Origin: Agromyces aurantiacus
GTDB taxonomy: Bacteria > Actinomycetota > Actinomycetes > Actinomycetales > Microbacteriaceae
NCBI RefSeq assembly: GCF_016907355.1
Contig: NZ_JAFBBW010000001.1
Span: 3,224,001 to 3,288,000, forward strand
Length of the DNA: 64,000 nt
Direction: 5' to 3'
The notes beneath the pieces are model-generated. The model saw only the letters and a list, made by a program, of their open reading frames with translations, searched no databases and was not told the DNA's origin. The position numbers and the translations under genes are program-made. This document shows positions 57,095 to 64,000 of this stretch, piece by piece (within the stretch, counting starts at the first letter, position 1; every line of letters starts with the position of its first letter).

Positions 57095-58105
57095 ATGCCG
57101 AACGAGACCGAGCCCGACATGCTCTGCGCCGACCTGGTGCGCATCTTCAGCGCCGACGGCATCGAGGTCCAGGCGCTGCAGGGCCTCAACCTGCGCATCG
57201 ACCCCGGCGAGCTGGTCGCGCTCGTGGGTGCCTCCGGCTCGGGCAAGTCGACCCTGCTCACCATCCTCTCGGGGCTCGACACCGCCACCGCCGGCGTCGC
57301 CCGCGTCGCCGGGCACGACCTGCTCGCGATGCGCTCGAAGGAGCGCGTCGCGTACCGTCGGCACACGGTCGGCTTCGTCTGGCAGCAGACCTCGCGGAAC
57401 CTCCTGCCCTACCTCACGGCCGCCGAGAACGTGTCGCTCGCGATGGCCGTCGCCCGGAACGGCCGCGGCGCCGCGCGCGCGGCGCGCGCCGCCGAGCTGC
57501 TCGACCTGCTCGAGGTCGGCGACGTGGCGGACCGCCGACCGGCGGAGCTCTCGGGCGGGCAGCAGCAACGCGTGGCGATCGCGGTCGCCCTCGCCAACTC
57601 GCCGCGGGTGCTGCTCGCCGACGAGCCCACCGGCGAGCTCGACGAGGCGACCTCGGTATCGGTGCTCGAGGCGATGCGCAGCGTCAACGAGCAGCTCGGC
57701 GTGACCATGCTCATCGTCACGCACGACCCCTCGGTCTCCGAGCACGTGCGCCGAACCGTGCAGATCCGCGACGGCCGTACCTCCACCGAGGTGCTCCGGT
57801 CGACCCGGCTCGACGAGCACGGCGCCGAGCTCGCCGTCGCCGAGGAGTTCGCGGTGCTCGACCGGGTCGGGCGACTCCAGCTGCCGCACGAGTTCGTCGC
57901 GAAGCTCGACCTGCGCGATCGCGTGCGACTCGCGCTCGAGCCCGACCACGTCGCGGTGCGGCCGGGTCACGACGGGGCGCCGCCGCCCGGCGAGGCGACC
58001 GAGACCGGCGAGACCGGCGAGCCCGCCGCGCCCGCGACATCCGGCGAACCCGCGGCACCCGATCGGCCCGCATCGACCGGCGATCACGAGGAGGATGCCC
58101 GATGA
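57095..58105 (+). CDS. ABC transporter ATPase with C-terminal extension
   Basis: This 336-residue protein is a LolD/MacB-type ATPase: Walker A LVGASGSGKSTLLTILSGLD, Q-loop FVWQQTSRNLLPYLT, signature [15 protein letters not shown] and Walker [13 protein letters not shown]. An extra C-terminal part of about 100 residues includes LPHEFVAKLDLRDRVRLALE and a disordered Pro/Thr/Glu tail. It powers the preceding permeases. Its stop overlaps the second ATPase start (ATGA). The extension could sense a regulator or partner; that is inference. Confidence 0.92.
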   Translation: MPNETEPDMLCADLVRIFSADGIEVQALQGLNLRIDPGELVALVGASGSGKSTLLTILSGLDTATAGVARVAGHDLLAMRSKERVAYRRHTVGFVWQQTSRNLLPYLTAAENVSLAMAVARNGRGAARAARAAELLDLLEVGDVADRRPAELSGGQQQRVAIAVALANSPRVLLADEPTGELDEATSVSVLEAMRSVNEQLGVTMLIVTHDPSVSEHVRRTVQIRDGRTSTEVLRSTRLDEHGAELAVAEEFAVLDRVGRLQLPHEFVAKLDLRDRVRLALEPDHVAVRPGHDGAPPPGEATETGETGEPAAPATSGEPAAPDRPASTGDHEEDAR

Positions 58106-58800
58106 CCGTGCTGCGCGCCGAATCCGTCACGCGCGTCTACGAGGGCCGCGGCGGTGCCGTCCGTGCCGTCGACGACGTGTCGATCGAGGTCGCCCCGGGT
58201 GAGCTCGTCGTCGTCACGGGCCGCTCGGGCGCCGGCAAGACCACGCTGCTGAACCTGCTCGGCGGCCTCGACCGCCCGAGCTCGGGTCGGGTGCGACTCG
58301 GCGACGACGACCTCTCGGCGCTCGACGACGACGCGCTCGCCGCCTTCCGGCGCGACCACGTCGGCTACGTGTTCCAGTCGTTCGGTCTCATCCCGGTGCT
58401 CTCCGCGGCCGAGAACGTCGAGGTGCCGCTGCGGCTGCAGGGCATCGACCCGCGCGAGCGCGAGCAGCGGGTCGCCGAGGCCCTGCAGCTGGTCGGGCTC
58501 GCGGCGCACGCCGCGCAGCGCCCGTACGAGCTCTCGGGCGGCCAGCAGCAGCGCGTGGGCATCGCGCGCGCGCTGGCCGCGCGCCCCACCGTGCTGCTCG
58601 CCGACGAGCCGACGGGTCAGCTCGACAGCGGCACGGCCGCGACCGTGATGGGGCTCATCACCGATCTCGTGCACTCGCGGCGGGTCGCCGCGGTCGTGAC
58701 CACGCACGACCCCGCGCTCGTGCAGCGCGCCGACCGCGTCGTGGAACTGCACGACGGCGCGGTGACGCGCGTCAGCGCACCCGCACCGACAGGCACGTGA
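58102..58800 (+). CDS. ABC transporter ATPase (LolD/MacB type)
   Basis: This 232-residue ATPase has Walker [22 protein letters not shown]-loop [14 protein letters not shown], signature [15 protein letters not shown] and Walker [13 protein letters not shown]. It lacks the extension of its neighbour. Two different ATPases with two different permeases in one operon suggest a fully asymmetric complex or two paired systems. The last 29 nt overlap the convergent DDAH-like gene. Confidence 0.93.
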   Translation: MTVLRAESVTRVYEGRGGAVRAVDDVSIEVAPGELVVVTGRSGAGKTTLLNLLGGLDRPSSGRVRLGDDDLSALDDDALAAFRRDHVGYVFQSFGLIPVLSAAENVEVPLRLQGIDPREREQRVAEALQLVGLAAHAAQRPYELSGGQQQRVGIARALAARPTVLLADEPTGQLDSGTAATVMGLITDLVHSRRVAAVVTTHDPALVQRADRVVELHDGAVTRVSAPAPTGT

Positions 58801-60028
58801 CGCAGCCCTCGAGCTTCTCGAACTCGCCGATGTCGACCGTGACGACGCGGTAGCCGAGGCCCGACAGCAGCTCGGCCGTGCGCGGAGCGGACGCCGACAT
58901 CAGCAGCGTGTCGTCGGAGAGCACGACCACGGCGACGCCCTCGCGCTCGGGAACCGGGAGGAACCGCGGGAACAGCGACGGCGCGTCGACCAGGTCGGCG
59001 TGGCCGATCACGGTGCCGTCGGGCAGCGCCGTGACGGTGCTCTTCAGGTGCAGGGCCCGGGTCACGGGCACCGCGACGACCGTGTAGCCGCGGGGCGCGA
59101 GGATGGCGCGCAGCTGCCGGATGCCCTCGGCGTTGGTGCGCGAGGAGGCGCCGACGTACACGACCCCGCCCACCTTGAGCACGTCGCCGCCGTCGAGCGT
59201 GCCGGGCGCGGCGATGCGGGCCACGGCGATCCCGGGCATGGCGCGGACGGCGCGTTCGACGGCCTCGACCTCGGCCCGCCGCGACTCGGCGCCCGGATTC
59301 GCGAGGACGGCCACGTCGCCGAAGAACACCACGGTGTCCTCGATGAAGACCGAGTCGGGAAGGTCGGGCGCAGCGTCGACCTCGACGGTCTCCCAGCCCT
59401 CCGCGACGAGCGCGGCGCAGTAGTCGTCCCACTGCTCGTCGGCCTTGGCCTGGTCGACGGGGCGGCGCTCGAGGTGCGTGAGCTCGCCCTCGTCGAGGTT
59501 CGAGGCGGGGATGCGCACGAGCGCCACGCGGCGCGCGATCGCGCGCGGGCGGTGGCGGAGCACGCCGCGCGCGACCCGCGGGGCGAGCAGGGTCTCGGCG
59601 AGGACCGCGGCGACGATGAAGACGAGGTTGACGCCGACGAGCGTGCCGAGCAGGAGGGAGAACACCTCGGCGCTCACGGCCACGCCCTGGCCGAGCACGT
59701 TCGCGCTCGCGGCGAGGAGGGTCGCGAGGACCGCGGAGGTGAGGCCCACGGGCAGGGCGAGGAACCACGCGCGCAGGGCGCCCGCCGCGTTGCCGACGCA
59801 GAGCAGCCCCCAGAGCACCACGGCGGCGAGCGAGAAGTACGGCAGGGCCTGGGCCAGGATGGCGGGGTTCTGGCCCTGTCCGATGAAGGTCGCGAGGACC
59901 CCGGCGGCGAACGCGATCGCCGCGACGACGGCCGCGGACGCGATCGCGGCGATGGAGCGACGTGCCACCGACGCCTGCGCGTGGGTTCGGGCGGGGATGA
60001 CCGGCGGACGGGTCGCAGGGGGCGTCAT
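58772..60028 (-). CDS. Membrane-anchored DDAH-like (dimethylargininase/arginine deiminase superfamily) hydrolase
   Basis: This 418-residue protein has four predicted membrane helices (about 25-50, 62-82, 88-110, 120-145), then a guanidino-group hydrolase domain. Key residues are visible: Glu230-Asp231 in [21 protein letters not shown], His327 in [12 protein letters not shown] and the C-terminal nucleophile Cys412 in [13 protein letters not shown] turns methylated arginines into citrulline and methylamines; related enzymes act on arginine. The membrane domain is an unusual fusion. ATG lies 7 nt after a TAGGCT box, so the message is probably leaderless. Confidence 0.88.
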   Translation of the reverse strand: MTPPATRPPVIPARTHAQASVARRSIAAIASAAVVAAIAFAAGVLATFIGQGQNPAILAQALPYFSLAAVVLWGLLCVGNAAGALRAWFLALPVGLTSAVLATLLAASANVLGQGVAVSAEVFSLLLGTLVGVNLVFIVAAVLAETLLAPRVARGVLRHRPRAIARRVALVRIPASNLDEGELTHLERRPVDQAKADEQWDDYCAALVAEGWETVEVDAAPDLPDSVFIEDTVVFFGDVAVLANPGAESRRAEVEAVERAVRAMPGIAVARIAAPGTLDGGDVLKVGGVVYVGASSRTNAEGIRQLRAILAPRGYTVVAVPVTRALHLKSTVTALPDGTVIGHADLVDAPSLFPRFLPVPEREGVAVVVLSDDTLLMSASAPRTAELLSGLGYRVVTVDIGEFEKLEGCVTCLSVRVR

Positions 60029-60035
60029 GGGCACG

Positions 60036-60041
60036 AGCCTA
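60036..60041 (-). promoter_or_regulatory. Leaderless -10 box of the DDAH-like gene
   Basis: TAGGCT on the minus strand ends 7 nt before the ATG at 60028. Confidence 0.5.
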
Positions 60042-60107
60042 TCGGCCGGGACGAACCCGGCCCGACCACGCGCGACCACGGCGAGGTCGTCGCAGCGGGG
60101 TCGATGC

Positions 60108-60142
60108 GGAAGGGGGCCGCGCACGCGTGCGCCGCCCCCTCC
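60108..60142 (-). terminator. Terminator of the dehydrogenase gene
   Basis: AGGGGGC/GCCCCCT (60111-60117 with 60134-60140) plus GCGCAC/GTGCGC (60119-60124 with 60127-60132) form a long, slightly bulged stem 7 nt after the stop. Confidence 0.65.
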
Positions 60143-60148
60143 GGACGT

Positions 60149-61246
60149 TCAGCGTGCGGCGTCGAGGCGGGCCTGCGCGAGCCGCTCGGCGGCCTCGAGC
60201 GTCGTGATGCCCGCGTCGTCGGCATCGCGGAGCACGGCGCCGACGACGTCGCCGATGCCGGCGATCCGCCGGTCCAGCTCCGCCTGGCCGATCCCGGGCG
60301 CCGAGGCGAGGTCGAGGTAGACCACGCCGCCGGCGTTCACGACGAAGTCGGGCGCCCACGCGATGCCGCGCTGCCGCAGCAGGCGGGCGACGTCGCGATC
60401 GGCGAGCTGGTTGTTCGCGGCGCCGACGACCGCGCGCACCCGGAGCTCGTCGACGACCTCGTGCGTGAGCACGCCGCCGAGCCCGCACGGCACGAAGACG
60501 TCGGCCTCGACGCGGTGCGCGTCGGCGGGGTCGACCCAGGCGGCGCCGAGCTCGTCGGCGAGCGCGCGCTTCGCGGTCGCGACATCCGTCACGGTCAGGC
60601 GCGCGCCGCCGGCGGCGAGCGCGCGCGCGAGGCGACCGCCCACCTGGCCGAGTCCCGAGATCACGAAGTGGCGCGCGGCCACCTCGCGCGAGCCGAACAC
60701 GTGGTCGAGCGTGGCGAGGATCCCGGCGTGCACGCCGGCCGCCGTGGCATCCGCCGGCTCGCCCACCCCGCCCTGGTCGGCGGGCAGGCCGCAGACGTGC
60801 TCGGTGCGCTCGTGCACGACCGCCATGAGCTCGGCGCTCGTGCCCACGTCCTCGGCCGTCATGTAGGCGCCGCCGAGCGACTCGACGGCGTCGCCGAGGT
60901 CGAGCATGGCGTCGTGGCGACGCGCCTCGTCGAGGGTCTCGCCGGCGGGGATGCACACGACGGACTTGCCGCCGCCGCGCGCGAGGCCGGCCGCGGCGTT
61001 CTTCAGGGTCATGGCCTGCGAGAGACGCAGCGCGTCGCCGAGCGCGTCGGTCCAGTGCTCGTACTGCCAGACGCGGGCACCGCCGAGCGCCTGGCCGAGC
61101 GCGGTGCTGTGCACCGCGACGATGATGGTGAGTCCGGAGCGCGGACCGCGCGTGATGAGCACGCGCTCGTGGTCGGGCGCGTCGACGGGCAGTGCGACGT
61201 GGACCTCGGGGGCAGGGGCGGGGACGGGGGCGTCCATGATCGTCAT
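60149..61246 (-). CDS. Glu/Leu/Phe/Val dehydrogenase (leucine/valine dehydrogenase-like)
   Basis: This 365-residue enzyme has the catalytic-lysine segment GLARGGGKSVVCIPAG, YMTAEDVGTSAELMAVV, and the NAD-binding ISGLGQVGGRLARALAAGGA. It ends with ANNQLADRDVARLL and FVVNAGGVVYLDL. The length and ARVWQYEHWTDALGDALRLS place it nearer leucine/valine/phenylalanine dehydrogenases than hexameric GDH. It would deaminate a branched-chain or aromatic amino acid with NAD. AAGGAG is 8 nt before the ATG. A 133-bp gap separates it from purH, so it is not clearly in the purine operon. Confidence 0.9.
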   Translation of the reverse strand: MTIMDAPVPAPAPEVHVALPVDAPDHERVLITRGPRSGLTIIVAVHSTALGQALGGARVWQYEHWTDALGDALRLSQAMTLKNAAAGLARGGGKSVVCIPAGETLDEARRHDAMLDLGDAVESLGGAYMTAEDVGTSAELMAVVHERTEHVCGLPADQGGVGEPADATAAGVHAGILATLDHVFGSREVAARHFVISGLGQVGGRLARALAAGGARLTVTDVATAKRALADELGAAWVDPADAHRVEADVFVPCGLGGVLTHEVVDELRVRAVVGAANNQLADRDVARLLRQRGIAWAPDFVVNAGGVVYLDLASAPGIGQAELDRRIAGIGDVVGAVLRDADDAGITTLEAAERLAQARLDAAR

Positions 61247-61379
61247 CGATCGTTCTCCTTGTTCATCGCCTTGTGGGCGCGGCGGTGCGGACGCCTTGTG
61301 GGCGCCCTCACCTCAAGGGTACTGCCGCGCGGATGCCTCGGCTCACGCGCTCGCGGCCGTGCCCGGATCGAGGCGCGGC

Positions 61380-62990
61380 TCAGTGGAAGAAGTGGCGCTC
61401 CCCCGTGAAGTACATGGTCACGCCGGCGGCCTTCGCGGCCGCGACGACCTCCTCGTCGCGCACCGATCCGCCTGGCTGGACGACGGCCTTCACGCCGGCG
61501 TCGAGCAGGATCTGCAGGCCGTCGGCGAACGGGAAGAACGCGTCGGATGCCGCGACCGAGCCGGTCGCGCGGTCGCCGGCCCGCTCGACCGCGAGGCGGC
61601 ACGAGTCGACGCGGTTGACCTGGCCCATGCCGACGCCGACCGACGCGCCATCCGACGCCAGCAGGATCGCGTTCGACTTCACGGCACGACAGGCGCGCCA
61701 GGCGAACTCGAGGTCGGCGAGCGTCGCCTCGTCGGCGGGCTCCCCCGCGGCGAGCGTCCACTCCGACGCGGGCGCGAACGACCGGTCGGCCTGCTGCAGC
61801 AGCAGGCCGCCGGAGACCTGGCGGATCTCCACCGCGGGCGGCTCGAAGCCCTCGGGCAGGCGCAGCAGGCGCAGGTTCTTCTTCTGCGTGAGCACCTCGA
61901 CCGCCTCGGGCTCGAAGCCGGGCGCGACGAGCACCTCGGTGAAGATGCCGGCGACGGTCTCGGCCATCTCGCGCGTCACGGCGCGGTTCGCGGCGATCAC
62001 GCCACCGAAGGCCGACACGGGGTCGCACTCGTGCGCGCGGCGGTGCGCGTCGGCGATCGGGTCGGCGGCGCCGGATGCCGCGACGGCGATGCCGCACGGG
62101 TTGGCGTGCTTGATGATCGCGACGGCCGGCGCGTCGAAGTCGTACGCGGCCCGCACCGCGGCATCCGCGTCGACGTAGTTGTTGTACGACATCTCCTTGC
62201 CGTGCAGCTGCTCGGCCTGCGCGATGCCGGGGCGCCCGCCGACGGCGGAGTACCGCGCGGCCCTCTGGTGCGCGTTCTCGCCGTAGCGCAGGTCGGCGTC
62301 CTTGGTCCAGGCGGCGCCGACCCACGCGGGGAACGGGGACTCCTCGGCCGGCTGGTCGGGCGCGAGGACGTTGCCGATCCACGAGGCGACCGCGATGTCG
62401 TAGGTCGCGGTGTGCCGGAAGGCCTCGCGGGCGAGGTCGCGGCGCTGCGCGAGCGTGGTGCCGCCGGCGCGGACGGCCGAGACGATCTCGTCGTAGCGGT
62501 CGGGCGAGACGACGACGGCGACGTTGGCGTGGTTCTTCGCCGACGCGCGCACCATCGCGGGGCCGCCGATGTCGATCTGCTCGACGACCGCGTCGCGTTC
62601 GGCACCCGAGGCGACGGTCTGGACGAAGGGGTAGAGGTTCACCACGACGAGCTCGAACGGCTTGATCGCGAGCCCGGCGAGCTCGCGCTCGTGGTGCTCG
62701 AGCCGGAGGTCGGCGAGGAGGCCGGAGTGCACGCCCGGGTGCAGCGTGCGGACGCGACCGTCGAGGTGCTCGGGGTAGCCGGTGACGTCGGCGACCTGCG
62801 TGACGGGGAGCCCGGCGTCGGCGATGGCCTTGGACGTGCCGCCGGTTGAGACGATCTCGACACCGGCCTCGACGAGGGCGCTCGCGAGCTCGACGAGGCC
62901 GGTCTTGTCGCTCACCGCGATGAGCGCGCGGCGCACGGGCACCACGTCGCGTTCGCGATACAGGCTGGGGTCGATCGCGGCTCCGCTCAT
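61380..62990 (-). CDS. purH: Bifunctional AICAR formyltransferase/IMP cyclohydrolase
   Basis: This 536-residue protein has the N-terminal cyclohydrolase ([46 protein letters not shown]) and the C-terminal formyltransferase ([44 protein letters not shown]). It makes the last two steps to IMP using 10-formyl-THF. It ends ERHFFH, the conserved PurH C-terminus. The ATG overlaps the purN stop (ATGA), so both purine genes are coupled. Confidence 0.96.
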   Translation of the reverse strand: MSGAAIDPSLYRERDVVPVRRALIAVSDKTGLVELASALVEAGVEIVSTGGTSKAIADAGLPVTQVADVTGYPEHLDGRVRTLHPGVHSGLLADLRLEHHERELAGLAIKPFELVVVNLYPFVQTVASGAERDAVVEQIDIGGPAMVRASAKNHANVAVVVSPDRYDEIVSAVRAGGTTLAQRRDLAREAFRHTATYDIAVASWIGNVLAPDQPAEESPFPAWVGAAWTKDADLRYGENAHQRAARYSAVGGRPGIAQAEQLHGKEMSYNNYVDADAAVRAAYDFDAPAVAIIKHANPCGIAVAASGAADPIADAHRRAHECDPVSAFGGVIAANRAVTREMAETVAGIFTEVLVAPGFEPEAVEVLTQKKNLRLLRLPEGFEPPAVEIRQVSGGLLLQQADRSFAPASEWTLAAGEPADEATLADLEFAWRACRAVKSNAILLASDGASVGVGMGQVNRVDSCRLAVERAGDRATGSVAASDAFFPFADGLQILLDAGVKAVVQPGGSVRDEEVVAAAKAAGVTMYFTGERHFFH

Positions 62991-63577
62991 CGGGCGAGCT
63001 CCTTCAGGTCGAGGTGCGAGTTGGCGATGTCGAGCACGGCCTGGATGAGCAGGCGCCGCTCGACGGGCTTGATGCGGTCGTGGAGGGTCGTCTCGGTGTC
63101 GTCGGGCAGCACCGGCACGCGCTCCTGCGCGATGATCGGTCCGCCGTCGACGGAGTTGTCGACCACGATGAGGCTGGCCCCGGTCTCGGTGACGCCGGCG
63201 CCGAGCGCGTCTCGCACGCCGTGCGCGCCCGGGAACTCGGGCAGGTAGGCGGGATGCGTGTTGATCAGGTGGGGGCTGAACGCGTCCACGACCGCCGGCG
63301 GGACGAGCCGCATGAGCCCCGAGAGGATGACCAGGTCGGGCTCCCAGCGTCGCACCTGCTCGATGAGCGCCTCGCCCCACTCGTCGCGGGAGCCGTAGGC
63401 GGTGAAGGGGACGGTGAAGGCCGGGATCCCGAACTCCTCGCCGAGCGCGAGACCCTCGCAGTCGCGATCGGCGCCGATGGCGACGACGCGGGCGGGGAAC
63501 TCGGCGTCCTCCGACGCCTCGAGCAGGGCGCGGAGGTTCGATCCCGTGCCCGAGATCAGCACGACGAGCTTCAGCAC
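62987..63577 (-). CDS. purN: Phosphoribosylglycinamide formyltransferase
   Basis: This 196-residue enzyme has [19 protein letters not shown] at the N-terminus, [19 protein letters not shown], the catalytic histidine region [20 protein letters not shown] and [20 protein letters not shown]. It adds a formyl group from 10-formyl-THF to GAR in purine synthesis. I chose the GTG at 63577: the family sequence begins there and TACCCT lies 6 nt upstream, fitting a leaderless mRNA. An upstream start at 63616 would add 13 unrelated residues. Confidence 0.95.
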   Translation of the reverse strand: MLKLVVLISGTGSNLRALLEASEDAEFPARVVAIGADRDCEGLALGEEFGIPAFTVPFTAYGSRDEWGEALIEQVRRWEPDLVILSGLMRLVPPAVVDAFSPHLINTHPAYLPEFPGAHGVRDALGAGVTETGASLIVVDNSVDGGPIIAQERVPVLPDDTETTLHDRIKPVERRLLIQAVLDIANSHLDLKELAR

Positions 63578-63583
63578 CTTACG

Positions 63584-63589
63584 AGGGTA
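63584..63589 (-). promoter_or_regulatory. Leaderless -10 box of purNH
   Basis: TACCCT on the minus strand ends 6 nt before the GTG at 63577 and supports that start. Confidence 0.5.
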
Positions 63590-63651
63590 CCGGGCGCGCG
63601 GGCGAGCGGATGACACGGGGCGCGCCGCTCATCCGAGCGAACCGCCACGCG

Positions 63652-64000
63652 TCAGGGCATGCGGCTGCCGCGCACGAGTCCGTCGAGCGGCACGGTCTCG
63701 GCCGACGCGGGGTCGTCACCCGGATCGCCGTCGGGTGCGTCGACGGGGCGGGACGCACGGCTCGGCGTGGGCGCCGCGCGGGCGGGCGATGGCGCCGCAG
63801 GGCGCTCGGCCACCGGGTCGAGGGCGTGCCGGGCGCGCGACCGTGCCGCGAACGCGCCCGCCACGGCGCCGACCGTCACGCTCGCGGCGGCCGCCGCCGC
63901 GACCAGGAGCGCGTCGGGTCCGACGTCGGAGAGTCGACCCGGGCCGACCGACCCTGCGGAGCACGCCGCGAGACCACCGAGCACCGCGCCCGCGATGCCG
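63652..64000 (-). CDS. C-terminal part of a probable DUF6350-like membrane protein
   Basis: The frame is open to the window edge, so only about the last 115 residues are seen. They include LGGLAACSAGSVGPGRLSDV followed by GPDALLVAAAAAASVTVGAV, a membrane helix, then a charged Pro/Ala/Asp-rich tail ending GLVRGSRMP. The GPGRLxDVGPD segment and the place upstream of purN fit the actinobacterial DUF6350 membrane proteins of unknown function. Most of the gene lies outside the window, so the assignment is tentative. Confidence 0.5.
   Translation of the reverse strand, partial: GIAGAVLGGLAACSAGSVGPGRLSDVGPDALLVAAAAAASVTVGAVAGAFAARSRARHALDPVAERPAAPSPARAAPTPSRASRPVDAPDGDPGDDPASAETVPLDGLVRGSRMP

Overview
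This window is chromosomal DNA from a high-GC actinobacterium, most likely a member of the Microbacteriaceae (an Agromyces/Microbacterium-like genome). The reasons are the strong G/C bias at third codon positions, GTG and TTG starts, many TANNNT boxes sitting 6-7 nt in front of start codons (leaderless mRNAs), the heavily repeated word GGATGCCGC, and family choices such as SigK-RskA, MarP, DUF6716, YrdB and DUF6350. It reads as core and near-core chromosome: I see no rRNA, tRNA, insertion sequence, prophage or CRISPR array. The assignment to family is inference.

Layout. 1-6.5 kb: a partial SRPBCC protein, an F420-type luciferase-like oxidoreductase, the anti-sigma/sigma pair rskA-sigK, a DedA membrane protein, a fasciclin lipoprotein and a MarP-like membrane serine protease. 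sigK and the fasciclin gene share a promoter-like signature (CAATCC-N15-CCGAA). 6.5-10.6 kb: galactose block (aldose epimerase, DeoR-type repressor, galT, galK). 10.7-17 kb: YbaK deacylase, APC permease, gamma-carbonic anhydrase, then a small nonulosonic (sialic-like) acid block (fused CMP-sugar synthetase/phosphatase, NeuB, DUF6716). 17.1-17.66 kb: a low-complexity CGCCGCA tract followed by six palindromic units with a strict 70-bp period. 17.7-28.4 kb: folD, glyA, nagA, a membrane-tethered ECF sigma/anti-sigma/Ig-like fusion, an MFS exporter, purU, a YrdB protein, a YhgE-like permease and its TetR. 28.4-36.2 kb: a leftward GlcNAc/chito-oligosaccharide operon (ROK repressor, ABC uptake system, NagZ-like hydrolase, ROK kinase, nagB). 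36.3-43.1 kb: P1B-type metal ATPase, icd, GNAT protein, alkyltransferase-like protein, and a two-component system whose kinase is split by a frameshift. 43.3-47 kb: a very large patatin/DUF3376 protein. 47-58.8 kb: a heterodimeric ABC exporter preceded by a 31-codon leader ORF, then a four-gene FtsX-type ABC system. 58.8-64 kb: a membrane-anchored DDAH-like hydrolase, a Glu/Leu-type dehydrogenase, purH, purN and the end of a DUF6350-like gene.

How it works together: GlcNAc from chitin or peptidoglycan turnover enters by the ABC importer, is trimmed by NagZ, phosphorylated by the ROK kinase, deacetylated by NagA (at 20.3 kb, outside the operon) and deaminated by NagB. folD, glyA, purU, purN and purH all handle one-carbon units and purines. 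SigK probably controls itself and the fasciclin lipoprotein, as in mycobacteria.

Most worth a second look: the 70-bp palindromic array, the candidate attenuation leader in front of the ABC exporter, the paired SigK promoters, the sigma/anti-sigma/Ig fusion, and the genome-wide GGATGCCGC word that overrides codon choice.
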